Part shown: positions 46,940 to 56,149 of the stretch, piece after piece
How positions within the stretch are numbered: the stretch's first letter is position 1
Layout of the letters: each line of letters starts with the position of its first letter
From: Petrimonas sp.
GTDB taxonomy: Bacteria; Bacteroidota; Bacteroidia; Bacteroidales; Dysgonomonadaceae
Assembly: GCA_012839475.1 (NCBI GenBank)
Contig: DUNG01000018.1
Span: forward strand, 1 to 64,000
Direction of reading: 5' to 3'
DNA length: 64,000 nucleotides
The notes under the pieces: model-generated
Databases searched by the model: none
Seen by the model: the letters and a program-made list of their open reading frames with translations, nothing else
Told to the model about the DNA's origin: nothing
Program-made: the position numbers and the translations under genes

Positions 46940-46958
46940 ACCTCCTAACAAACTATTC

Positions 46959-47024
46959 CGCAGGCACTCCACAAGCACTCCGCGGGCACTCCACAAGCAC
47001 TTCGCGGGCACTCCACAAGTGGTA
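46959..47024 (+). repeat. 22-base tandem repeat downstream of hipA
   Basis: Three units start at 46959, 46981 and 47003, each beginning CGCRGGCACTCCACAAG. The unit length is exactly two turns of DNA. The array fills the gap between the convergent hipA and GH106 stops. It contains the short palindrome CCACAAGTGG but no clear terminator. Confidence 0.85.
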
Positions 47025-47029
47025 TTAAA

Positions 47030-50000
47030 TCAATAATCAACCGATTCTAAGGTAACCGGTCCTAGCAGCCCGTACTCCTTTAGCGGGTAGTGAGCTTCAG
47101 GTCCCGAGATAGTCCATGTTTTCCGACTCTCGAAGGGTTGCCCGGCATCGTAGACCAATCGGTTAAACCAGGTACTGGTTACCTCTACCTGTAGGTTGTT
47201 CTCTCCCTCTTGTAGGTATTCGGTAACATCCAGCACGTAGGGCGAAGTCCAGCAGGTGCCTGCCTCCTTGCCGTTTACCCTTACCCTGGCGATCACCTCC
47301 ACCCGTCCCAAGTTCAGGCGATAGGCCGTTGAAGCGGATTTGTGCCCTAACGTGAACGTGGTCTCGTACGTCGCCGTACCGGAGAAAGATTTCCCCTCGT
47401 CCGAAAACGGGAGGTCTTTCCAGGCGGTGAGCCGTTGGGTGTGTAGCGGTGAAGTCTCCACTCCCCATCCACCGGGGAATTGAAGCTGCCAGGAGGCCTG
47501 GCTCAAATCCAGTCGCCCCGTCGGTTCCGGCTGATTACACGCCATAAACGGTCTGCCGGTTTTGAGTTCATCAACCGCTTGAAGTGACTCACCCGACGGA
47601 GTTGCCTGGCCCGGCCCCTCCCTCCTGAAGACGACGAAGCAGGAACTTCCGGCTGGTATATCCAGCTTGACCTCCGTGTGAATACCCTCCGCTCGGGAAG
47701 GTACCACGGCGATATTCCCGGTCAACGGATCCCACAGCTCCGCGTTACCCTTCTCACGGAAGCGTACCGCACCCCGGTATCCTTTCTCGGCCGGCATCGA
47801 GAGGAAGTAGATACCAGACTCGCCGGTTTGGCGGTGCAGCCAACGCAGGTCGGGAGAATGTGCCACGATATCGGGCAGGATGTTTTCTGCCGTTATAACC
47901 GCGGCGATATCAGAGGTGTTGTACACCCTCCCTTTTCCCAGGCTAAGCAGTTCTTTCGAACCATCGCCCCAAAGCTTCTCAACGGCTCTTGCGAATGCCC
48001 GGCTCGCTTCCTCCCCACCGCTTAAAGTGGCGATTCCCCTCGGGGCTTCACCGGCGAGGACAACACCCGCCTTCACGAACGAAGCGATCTTCTCCAACGT
48101 TTCGGGTAACATCCTCTGGCAATCGTACAGCCACAAAACGCTGTACTCGATCCCTTCCGGGGTGACCAGCCTGCCATCCTTCACCGACAAGCGGTTCAAC
48201 AACATATCGGGATTGCAATAGTCGTAGGTATACCCCTCGGGGAACGGGAGCAGCTGCGGCGGTTTATGGTTTTGCTCGTCACCCAGGTACATCAGCACAT
48301 CTACTATCGGCTTGCCCGTCTCCAGCATGTAGTTGCACCTTGCCAGGTAATCGGTGAACAGGGGCATGTGCTCCCACCAGGTTTGCAGCCGCAGGAACGG
48401 GGTGCCTATCGTCGTTCCGAATGACGAGCCGGGGGGTAGAAAATCGGTCCTCGGGTTATGGGTATAGGTATGGAAAACGAAGTGCGTTACCCCCCGAGCC
48501 AAATGGTCGTCGGCAACATCTTTCAGGAAACGGGGATGTTCGTCCCAGGTCAGTTCAAAAGAGGTGAGTGCCTCGGCCGCCACCCTCTTTTTCCCGTAAC
48601 CCCGGGCGGCGGAAACAGTCGGCTTAACCGGCTTGAACTCGATACTGCCCACGAATGAATCCGAACGAGGTTGCCAAAACTCGCACATGGGGATATCGGC
48701 GTGCTTGTAATACTCCAGTATATCCCCGGGAAAGATATCACCCGACGCCGTCTCGAAGGAGACGATCAACCCGTTCTCGCTGGCCAGCCGCTTCATCTCT
48801 CCAAAAAAGTTCTCCACCAACAAGTCGTTCAACGTCACGCGCCAGTCACGCAGGAAAAGCGCGGTGTTCTCCGGGTTATCCACCACGTAGCCAAACAGGG
48901 CCGGTAACATGGCTTGAAGGCTGTAATCCCACTTCTCCTCGAATAGCTTGTCGAGATCCGGCGTCCAGGTCTGCGTCTTACACTCCCAGCTGTCAAGCAA
49001 GACACCCTGCAACAACCCATCTTTGAGCACCCCATCGTCTTTGATCAAGCGACCGATATAGCCATCAAAATTTGTCCTTACCCCGTCGGGGTGGAGCTTG
49101 GTTGACTCCCACCCTGTCGCCTCGGCAGGGGCGGGCCCGTTTTTCTTGCCCGTGTTGACGTGCCCTACGCGCAACACGGTCCAGCTCCCCTCTGGGGCGA
49201 CCCAGTTGAGTTTGCCCGAAGCGTTCATATTGGCGGAGAGGTCCACGATGGTGGCGGGATCGATCCAGGAACGCGGGTCTTGTTGGGGATACTCTTCCCT
49301 AACGATTCGCCTCAACGTCCACGCCGCTTCCGACTCCCAGTTCTGCTGGCGGGCAGCGGAGTAAAAATGGATGTAGCGCAAGGCCATCTCGTGCAAGTTG
49401 GTTATCTCGATCCGGTAGGAATCGGAAGTCACCTCCGCGCAAGCAATCGTTATTGGTTCTTCGTCCTGCCAGTTCGCGGCCGGCATATCGAGGGAGGCTA
49501 CCTGCCGTCTTTCATCGGGTAGGTTGGCGTAAACAGTCACCTTTACCCCCGGGGCGTAAACCCAGGCGTGAGCGTATGAGTCGATGGGCGGGAATTGAAC
49601 CGTTCGCAAGGTGGTTTTTTTCGGGAACGTGAAGTCCAGCACCGTTGGCTCATCCACCGAGGGGGAGAGGGAGATAGTTTGTCGGTTTACCAACCAATCT
49701 TGCCATGGCAGGTCGGGGCGATTGCTCGTGACCCCAGAGGGAATCAGCCGTTCACCGGTATCCCCCTCCGGCGTGGGAAAGGCAATCACGAAGAGGTCCC
49801 GGTAATCACGCCACTCCTCGTCGCTGTTCTCGGGCATCGCCAGGTTGATCCCTGCAGAGGTACCCCCGCTTAGGTCGGTTCTCGAGTATACCAGGTGCCG
49901 CATGGCGTTTTCCGGTTCAATCCATGGCCCGCCGGCGTACGACCAACCGGGACAATTCTGCATGGTGAACCGCAGGTTCAACCGCCTGCACTCCTCTGCC

Positions 50001-50350
50001 GTCCATTTAACCAGCTCATCCCAGTCCTCGCTCAGGGATTGGATCTGGGGCGAAACGCCAGGCCACTCCCCACCGGAGCCGTGGAACAGTTGAATACCGG
50101 AGATACCCGCCTGCGCTATCGCCTCCAGGTCGGCAGTAATACCCGGTTTGGAGACGTTACCCCCGATATAATGAAACCATGTTTCGGGGTAATAATCCCG
50201 CTCGGGGGTTTTAAACAGCGCTTCGCTAAGCGAATCCGTTCCCCATTGCTCCTTTTCTCCTGAACCTGAGCAGGAAAACAGGAAGAACGGTAAGGTTAAA
50301 AGAGCGAGTGATACCCATCGTTTTGTTTGACGAAGAAAATGTGTGTTCAT
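47030..50350 (-). CDS. GH106-type alpha-L-rhamnosidase lipoprotein
   Basis: The 1106-residue enzyme has lipobox FFLFSC (Cys near 27). Its N-terminal region PETWFHYIGGNVSKPGITAD, GISGIQLFHGSGGEWPGV and LNLRFTMQNCPGWSYAGGPW is the signature of the large family-106 glycosidases. The mid region HFVFHTYTHNPRTD and GTPFLRLQTWWEHMP also fits. The C-terminus is a galactose-binding-like domain (YRLNLGRVEVIARVRVNG, TSTWFNRLVYDAG). It cleaves terminal L-rhamnose from plant or bacterial glycans. There is no SusCD pair next to it. The ATG has the AATAATCGTATG context. Related families with other substrates cannot be ruled out. Confidence 0.88.
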   Translation of the reverse strand: MNTHFLRQTKRWVSLALLTLPFFLFSCSGSGEKEQWGTDSLSEALFKTPERDYYPETWFHYIGGNVSKPGITADLEAIAQAGISGIQLFHGSGGEWPGVSPQIQSLSEDWDELVKWTAEECRRLNLRFTMQNCPGWSYAGGPWIEPENAMRHLVYSRTDLSGGTSAGINLAMPENSDEEWRDYRDLFVIAFPTPEGDTGERLIPSGVTSNRPDLPWQDWLVNRQTISLSPSVDEPTVLDFTFPKKTTLRTVQFPPIDSYAHAWVYAPGVKVTVYANLPDERRQVASLDMPAANWQDEEPITIACAEVTSDSYRIEITNLHEMALRYIHFYSAARQQNWESEAAWTLRRIVREEYPQQDPRSWIDPATIVDLSANMNASGKLNWVAPEGSWTVLRVGHVNTGKKNGPAPAEATGWESTKLHPDGVRTNFDGYIGRLIKDDGVLKDGLLQGVLLDSWECKTQTWTPDLDKLFEEKWDYSLQAMLPALFGYVVDNPENTALFLRDWRVTLNDLLVENFFGEMKRLASENGLIVSFETASGDIFPGDILEYYKHADIPMCEFWQPRSDSFVGSIEFKPVKPTVSAARGYGKKRVAAEALTSFELTWDEHPRFLKDVADDHLARGVTHFVFHTYTHNPRTDFLPPGSSFGTTIGTPFLRLQTWWEHMPLFTDYLARCNYMLETGKPIVDVLMYLGDEQNHKPPQLLPFPEGYTYDYCNPDMLLNRLSVKDGRLVTPEGIEYSVLWLYDCQRMLPETLEKIASFVKAGVVLAGEAPRGIATLSGGEEASRAFARAVEKLWGDGSKELLSLGKGRVYNTSDIAAVITAENILPDIVAHSPDLRWLHRQTGESGIYFLSMPAEKGYRGAVRFREKGNAELWDPLTGNIAVVPSRAEGIHTEVKLDIPAGSSCFVVFRREGPGQATPSGESLQAVDELKTGRPFMACNQPEPTGRLDLSQASWQLQFPGGWGVETSPLHTQRLTAWKDLPFSDEGKSFSGTATYETTFTLGHKSASTAYRLNLGRVEVIARVRVNGKEAGTCWTSPYVLDVTEYLQEGENNLQVEVTSTWFNRLVYDAGQPFESRKTWTISGPEAHYPLKEYGLLGPVTLESVDY

Positions 50351-50435
50351 ACGATTATTTTTTAAATATACAATACCATCACCATGTAAAGATACGCTTT
50401 ATTTCGAAACATTTCCGACTTTTCACGAAAAGCTG

Positions 50436-50443
50436 TACCTTTG
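50436..50443 (+). promoter_or_regulatory. -7 box of sbcDC
   Basis: TACCTTTG fits TAnnTTTG and lies 26 bases before the sbcD ATG. No clear -33 TTG is present. Confidence 0.4.
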
Positions 50444-50469
50444 GATAATAGGTAAACGAAACTAAGGCA

Positions 50470-51699
50470 ATGAGGATACTGCACACGAGCGACTGGCACT
50501 TGGGCAAGCGGTTGGATGATTTCTCCCGACTGGAGGAGCAGCGAGCTGTCTTGCAGGAAATACGGGAGGTGGCCGACCGGGAGGAGGTGGATGTCGTGCT
50601 GGTCGCGGGTGACCTGTTTGACACGTTTAACCCCCCCACGGAGGCGGTGGAGTTGCTGTACAAAACGTTGAAAGGGTTGACAAACGACGGGCGGCGACCG
50701 GTAATCGCGATCGCGGGGAACCACGACTCGCCGGACCGGATCGAGTCACCCGACCCACTGGCCCGGGAGTGTGGCATCATCTTTACCGGTTACCCCCACT
50801 CCATCGTTCCCCCGTTCGCCCTCGACAGCGGGCTGAAAGTGCTGCGAAGCGACGAGGGGTTCGTGGAACTCGCACTGCCGGGGCATGATGCCCCCTTGCG
50901 TCTCCTGCTGACTCCCTACGCCAACGAGTACCGGTTGAGAACCTACCTCGGTCATGAAGACAGCGAGGGTGAGATGCGTGCCCTGCTGCAAGAGAGGTGG
51001 CAACAGCTGGCGGATCGCTACTGCGACGACAACGGTGTGAACCTGTTGATGGCTCACCTCTTCATGGTGCAAAAGGGCGATACGCTCCCCGAGGAGCCGG
51101 AAGATGAGAAGCCCATCCTACACGTGGGCGGTGCGCAGGCAGTCTACACGGAGAATATCCCGGGACAGGTGCAATACGCCGCCTTGGGCCACCTGCACCG
51201 GATGCAACGCGTAGGCTCGGCCACATGCCCCGTCTACTACAGCGGTAGTCCCCTCTCCTACAGCTTCTCCGAGGCAAACCAAAAAAAACACCTGCTGGTA
51301 GTAGATGCGACACCGGGCGAAACGGTCACCGTAAAAGAGGTGGAGCTCACCCAACCCAAACCGCTCTCGCGAAAGCGGGCAGAGGGCGTGGAGGAGGCGC
51401 TGCAGTGGCTAACCGAGAATCAAAACGCGCTGGTGGAGCTGACGCTCGTGACCGATACCTTCCTGACCGCTACTGACCGACGAAGGCTGTACGCCGCCCA
51501 TCCCGGCATCGTATCGATCATCCCCGAAGTCACCCTCACCGGACAACGGGCAGAGCACCATGCGAAGCGGATCGACCAGAACCAGAAAATGGAGGAGCTT
51601 TTCCGCGACTACTTCAAGCACGAGAAGGGGCAAGCCCCCAACGAAGAGATCATGCAACTGTTTACCGAGTTACTGGCAGAAGAGGAGGTGAAAGCATGA
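50470..51699 (+). CDS. sbcD: Nuclease subunit SbcD
   Basis: The 409-residue Mre11-type phosphoesterase has HTSDWHLGKRL (metal site I), AGDLFDTF (II), AGNHDSPDR (III), LLMAHLFM and LGHLHRMQ. With SbcC it opens hairpins and cuts protein-blocked DNA ends. Its last four bases overlap the sbcC start. The C-terminal cap domain contacts SbcC coils. Confidence 0.95.
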   Translation: MRILHTSDWHLGKRLDDFSRLEEQRAVLQEIREVADREEVDVVLVAGDLFDTFNPPTEAVELLYKTLKGLTNDGRRPVIAIAGNHDSPDRIESPDPLARECGIIFTGYPHSIVPPFALDSGLKVLRSDEGFVELALPGHDAPLRLLLTPYANEYRLRTYLGHEDSEGEMRALLQERWQQLADRYCDDNGVNLLMAHLFMVQKGDTLPEEPEDEKPILHVGGAQAVYTENIPGQVQYAALGHLHRMQRVGSATCPVYYSGSPLSYSFSEANQKKHLLVVDATPGETVTVKEVELTQPKPLSRKRAEGVEEALQWLTENQNALVELTLVTDTFLTATDRRRLYAAHPGIVSIIPEVTLTGQRAEHHAKRIDQNQKMEELFRDYFKHEKGQAPNEEIMQLFTELLAEEEVKA

Positions 51700-54600
51700 T
51701 ACCCATTGAACTCACCATACAGGGTCTCTACTCCTACCAGGAGAAACAGACCATCGACTTCACGCGGCTCACCGCCGCCAACCTGTTCGGCATCTTCGGG
51801 CCGGTGGGGAGCGGCAAGTCCACCATCCTGGAAGCGATTACCTTCGCGATCTACGGGAGAACCGACCGGCTGAACCTGTCGGGCGATAACCGCTACTACA
51901 ACATGATGAACCTGAGGTCGAACGAGATGTTGATCGACTTCATCTTTGAAGCCGGGAGGGAACAGACCACCTACCGCGCCACCGTGAAAAGCAGCCGTAA
52001 CAGCCGCAACTTTGATGAGGTGCGGACGCCGGAACGTACCGCCTACCGGAAACGGGAGGGCCAGTGGGTTCCCATCGAGGTGGAGGCGCTCGAAGAGGCA
52101 ATCGGGTTAAGCTACGACAACTTCAAGCGCACCATCATCATCCCCCAGGGGCAGTTTCAGGAGTTCCTGCAACTGGGAAACCGGGACCGCACCAAGATGA
52201 TGAAGGAGCTATTCAACCTGGAGAAGTTCGAGTTCTACTATAAGGTGGTCTCGCTGGAGAGGAAGAACGACGAGAAACGACAGCATAACCAGGGTCAGCT
52301 GCAACAACTGGGCGAGGTGGACCCCGCGCAAATTGCCTCCTGCAGTGAATCGCTATCCGCCTTGGAGAAAGAGGTTCACGAGTTGAACAAGGGGTTGCAG
52401 GAGCAGCAACAGGAGGAAGAGAAATTGCGGCAACTGCGGGAGCTTTTCGAGAAACGGGCAGCGGCTCGAAAAGAGTGCGATGGACTCACGAAACAAGCGC
52501 CATATTACCAGAAACTTCGTGAAAAAATCGAGCGATATGAACAGGCGATTATCGGTTTTAAGCATCTATTAGAGTCACGTAAAACGTACGAGGAGAAAGC
52601 AACCAAACGAAGGGAGCAAATTCAGAGCGACCAGGAAAAGGTACGGGGCGAAACCGGGGAGATAACACAGTTGGAGAAGATACTGGAAGAGATCAAACCG
52701 AAGCAGGAGAAGCGGGACGAAGTAAAGAAAAGGGCGGAAGAGCTGGAGCGGCTGCTGGAGATGAGGGGTACCGAAGAACGCATCAAGCATGAACAAACGC
52801 GTTTGGAAAAGGGCACCAAGATTTGGGAGAAGACCGTTCAGTCGCTCGAGCAAGCGAAAGCCGAAAAGCTTCGCCAGGAGAAGGCAATTCAGTCGATGCG
52901 GGAAAAGATGCCCGACTTAACCCTCCTAACCTCCCTCAAGGGGTGGCATATGGAGAGACGGGAGATCCAACGGCTGTTGAAAGAATGCAAGGAAGAGGTG
53001 GAAAGGTATGCCCGGCAGCTGGAGGAGCTGGAAAAAGAGAAGGTTGAACTTACGGGTGACCCGCTATTCAAGACGTTGCACGAATCATTACCCTACCCCG
53101 ACATCTTCCACCACCTGGAGGGGGAGAGCGGGAAAATCAAAGAGCAACAACGACTGCTCGGCGACCAAGAGAGCCACTGGCGAGTTAAAGCGCAACTAAA
53201 GGCTTACGCCGATGACCTGAAAGAGAACCAGCCCTGCCCCTTGTGTGGCTCGCTGCATCACCCGGATCCGGATCGATACTCAAGCGAGGATATCGAAGAT
53301 GAGTTGAATAAAGTCGATAAGCAGAAGCATGCGTGGGAAAAACAACTGGATTACATCGCTTCCTTAAACAAGCAGTTCACGCTCCTTGAAAGCCGCCAAA
53401 ACGAGGCGGCACGTCAGCAAAATGAGTGGGAAAAGAAGAGAAAGGAGCAGTTGGAAAAGGCCGCGGCACATGAGAAGCAGTTCGCGATCGACCTCCCCCC
53501 CACTGACTCACCCTTATTACCCTTGGAACAAGGAGAAAAGTCCCCGTGGGAAGCCTACCGGGAAGAGGAGGTCTTAAACAAGGCTTTCGAGGCGGCCACA
53601 AAGATTCAGGATGAGATAAAGGGGGCTGAAAAACGGCTTGAACAAGCCGAGAAAGAGCGGCAAACCAAGGAGCAAGCAAGGGACAAGTACCAAGAAGGGT
53701 TACAGGAAATCAAAACCTCCCTCGCGATGCACCAGGCGGAGTGGAACACCCTGGCGCAACAGCTCACGGTCATTCAGCATGAAGCATACGAGGATATCCC
53801 GGTCAATGCCATCGAGCAGGAAAAAAAACGGTTAGTAGAGGAATACCGGCAAGTTGAAAAAACGTTCAATGAAACCAGCCAGCTTTTGCAGGAGTGCCAA
53901 AAACGAAAAGACCGACTCACCGGGGTACTGGAGAGCAACCTCAAAGAGCTAGAACAGGAGGAGTCGACCCTCGAAGCCCTGGATAACCAATTAAAGGAGC
54001 AATTAAGCCAGTCGAATTTCTCCTCGCTCGAAGAGGTCATGAAACTCTTGTCCACTCCTTTAGATGTTGCCGCCGAGAAGCAGAACCTTGAGCGGTACCG
54101 GGAACAGCTCCTGCGCAACCAATCGAGCCTGGAACAGTTGCAACGAGATATCGCGGAGCGCACGTACGATCCCGCGGCTCACGAAAAGCTCATCGCCACC
54201 ATCAGCTTGCTCAAGGAGGAGATACACCAAAAGACACAGGAAAAGGGCAAAATGGCGGAGAAGTTGAAAAACATGCAGCAGGACCTGGAGAGCTTGACGA
54301 AGCTAAAGCAAGAGCTCGAGGGATTGAACGCCCGGGGCGAGAACATCACGACCCTAAAGGCACTTTTCAGGGCCAGCGGCTTCGTGAACTACATCTCCTC
54401 GGTCTACCTGCAAAACCTGTGCAACGCGGCCAACGAGCGCTTCTTTCAGCTTACCCGTCAACAGTTAAGCTTGGAGATCACGGACGACAACAACTTCCAG
54501 GTAAGGGACTACCTGAACGGGGGCAAGGTGCGAAGCGTGAAGACCCTCTCCGGGGGCCAAACGTTCCAGGCCTCGCTATCGCTGGCCCTGGCCCTGGCCG

Positions 54601-54833
54601 ACAACATACAGCAGGTTACCGAATCAAGGCAGAACTTCTTTTTCCTGGATGAGGGATTCGGGTCGCTGGATAAAGAGTCGCTCAATATCGTCTTCGATAC
54701 CCTGAAATCGCTCCGCAAGGAGAACCGCATCGTCGGGGTCATCTCGCACGTGGAGGAGATGCAGCAGGAAATCGATGCGCACCTCACGGTAGAGAACCAC
54801 CCCGAGCGAGGGAGCCTGATTCACCGTGACTGA
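51696..54833 (+). CDS. sbcC: Nuclease ATPase subunit SbcC
   Basis: The 1045-residue SMC/Rad50-like ATPase has Walker A GPVGSGKST near residue 34, the Q-loop PQGQFQEFLQLG, two long coiled coils rich in Glu/Lys/Gln around a zinc hook CPLCG near residue 512, the signature LSGGQTFQASLSLALALA and Walker B FFFLDEGFGSLD near residue 985. It drives SbcD. Length is normal. It is the last ordinary chromosomal gene before the AT-rich island. Confidence 0.96.
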   Translation: MIPIELTIQGLYSYQEKQTIDFTRLTAANLFGIFGPVGSGKSTILEAITFAIYGRTDRLNLSGDNRYYNMMNLRSNEMLIDFIFEAGREQTTYRATVKSSRNSRNFDEVRTPERTAYRKREGQWVPIEVEALEEAIGLSYDNFKRTIIIPQGQFQEFLQLGNRDRTKMMKELFNLEKFEFYYKVVSLERKNDEKRQHNQGQLQQLGEVDPAQIASCSESLSALEKEVHELNKGLQEQQQEEEKLRQLRELFEKRAAARKECDGLTKQAPYYQKLREKIERYEQAIIGFKHLLESRKTYEEKATKRREQIQSDQEKVRGETGEITQLEKILEEIKPKQEKRDEVKKRAEELERLLEMRGTEERIKHEQTRLEKGTKIWEKTVQSLEQAKAEKLRQEKAIQSMREKMPDLTLLTSLKGWHMERREIQRLLKECKEEVERYARQLEELEKEKVELTGDPLFKTLHESLPYPDIFHHLEGESGKIKEQQRLLGDQESHWRVKAQLKAYADDLKENQPCPLCGSLHHPDPDRYSSEDIEDELNKVDKQKHAWEKQLDYIASLNKQFTLLESRQNEAARQQNEWEKKRKEQLEKAAAHEKQFAIDLPPTDSPLLPLEQGEKSPWEAYREEEVLNKAFEAATKIQDEIKGAEKRLEQAEKERQTKEQARDKYQEGLQEIKTSLAMHQAEWNTLAQQLTVIQHEAYEDIPVNAIEQEKKRLVEEYRQVEKTFNETSQLLQECQKRKDRLTGVLESNLKELEQEESTLEALDNQLKEQLSQSNFSSLEEVMKLLSTPLDVAAEKQNLERYREQLLRNQSSLEQLQRDIAERTYDPAAHEKLIATISLLKEEIHQKTQEKGKMAEKLKNMQQDLESLTKLKQELEGLNARGENITTLKALFRASGFVNYISSVYLQNLCNAANERFFQLTRQQLSLEITDDNNFQVRDYLNGGKVRSVKTLSGGQTFQASLSLALALADNIQQVTESRQNFFFLDEGFGSLDKESLNIVFDTLKSLRKENRIVGVISHVEEMQQEIDAHLTVENHPERGSLIHRD

Positions 54834-55238
54834 TTGACACCGCACTAATTTCCTCGTCCGAACACTAACTCATGTATTTCAGGAACAGAACAAAAGTAGC
54901 GGCAAAATAAAAACTTTATTATTTGGGGTAATAATGCTCACTGTACAAATAAATTCTCTCATTTTTCATTGGAAAACAATAGATAAAGAATAGGTATACG
55001 CGTGGCAATAAGATTTTTCTAGGAGAGATTGAAAAAATCATGCAGGCCATTTTCTCGCACTGAATGTTTGGCCATGACAGAGGAAAGTTGTTCCTTTGAT
55101 AACAACCTAGTCTTTAAATTTCATGGTTTTATTTTGGTGAACTACAAAACTAATAAAATTTTCAGACTAGGTTTTATTAATGTTTCAGATACACTTTTTG
55201 GAACAGTATCCAAATCCCCGTCTGTTAAGGAAAACATA
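54834..55238 (+). other. AT-rich gene-free stretch at the left edge of the island
   Basis: About 400 bases after sbcC have no convincing gene. A reading frame open from 55029 joins the methyltransferase, but its first 70 codons look unlike the family. CCTAGTCT (55106-55113) and AGACTAGG (55164-55171) form an eight-base inverted repeat. Base composition drops sharply to AT-rich here. Confidence 0.5.
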
Positions 55239-55952
55239 ATGTGTATGATTACAATAAGTAAAGAAATCAAAGAAATGTATGATTCTCAGTACTCAGATAA
55301 TACTGAAGAATGGCGCAAAATTGGAGCTATTGGGAAAGTCCAAAACATAATTGATTTAACCAAAGATCTCGAAATTAACAAAATCATCGACATAGGTGCT
55401 GGAGATGGGAATGTCCTATCATTATTAAGTGAAAATAATTACTGTTCAGAATTCACAGCCGTTGAGATTTCAGATAGTGCTATTATACAAATTAAGAAAA
55501 AGAAAATACCCGGTTTGATAGAAATTAAACAGTTTGATGGGTATAACCTACCTTTTAAGGATAAACAGTTTGATTTAGCTATATGCACTCATGTTATCGA
55601 ACATGTTGAACATCCCAGGAAACTATTGAAAGAAATTAAAAGAATATCAAAAAAACAAGTATTTGAAGTGCCTATAGATTTTTCATTTCAAGTAGATAAA
55701 AAATTTAAACATTTCAATTCATATGGACATATAAATATATTTACACCTGGTTTGTTTAATTTCCTTTTATACACAGAAGGATTTAAAATATTGAATAATA
55801 AATATGCACTCTATAATAAAGAAGTTGTTTGTTTTTCGAATAAAAAACTTTCTATCAACTATTTAAAAACAATGATAAAAAGATTTGTATTGAAAACAAT
55901 TCCGCCACTAATGAGAATAAAACCGAACACATATACCGTGTTAACAGAATAA
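55239..55952 (+). CDS. Class I SAM-dependent methyltransferase
   Basis: The 237-residue cytoplasmic protein (from the ATG at 55239) has the SAM-binding motif IIDIGAGDGNVLSLL, motif II-like AVEISDSAI, LPFKDKQFDLAICTHVIEHV and a C-terminal region ending KPNTYTVLTE. It resembles UbiE/MenG-like small-molecule or glycan methyltransferases. The frame continues upstream to 55029, but the SAM fold starts shortly after residue 71 of that longer version, so the shorter start is chosen. The gene is strongly AT-rich, unlike its left neighbours, and has no partner gene. Substrate unknown. Confidence 0.75.
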   Translation: MCMITISKEIKEMYDSQYSDNTEEWRKIGAIGKVQNIIDLTKDLEINKIIDIGAGDGNVLSLLSENNYCSEFTAVEISDSAIIQIKKKKIPGLIEIKQFDGYNLPFKDKQFDLAICTHVIEHVEHPRKLLKEIKRISKKQVFEVPIDFSFQVDKKFKHFNSYGHINIFTPGLFNFLLYTEGFKILNNKYALYNKEVVCFSNKKLSINYLKTMIKRFVLKTIPPLMRIKPNTYTVLTE

Positions 55953-56046
55953 TAATGCAACTTATCGGGTATGTTATACGAAAGTTAGTTACGTAAATAA
56001 CATGTTACAGGGCATAATAGAAATCGGCTCATTATCGCACAAAAAG

Positions 56047-56145
56047 AGCTCATATCGTATCAAATTAATTTAAAACGTATCGTATTATTATCAAATATTT
56101 TTTAGCTCATATCGTATCATTTTTTTAAATATAGTTGTATCTTTG
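56047..56145 (+). promoter_or_regulatory. fic promoter with repeated TATCGTAT sites
   Basis: AGCTCATATCGTATCA occurs twice without change (56047-56062, 56104-56119) and a third TATCGTAT core lies at 56078-56085. A -7 box TATCTTTG sits at 56138-56145, only four bases before the ATG. The sites are placed like operators for the Fic protein's own HTH domain. The transcript may be leaderless. Confidence 0.65.
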
Positions 56146-56149
56146 ATTC

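Noticed and set aside
55029-55238. N-terminal 70 residues of the longer methyltransferase frame
   Set aside because: They do not resemble the family and contain an inverted repeat; the SAM domain starts after the ATG at 55239.
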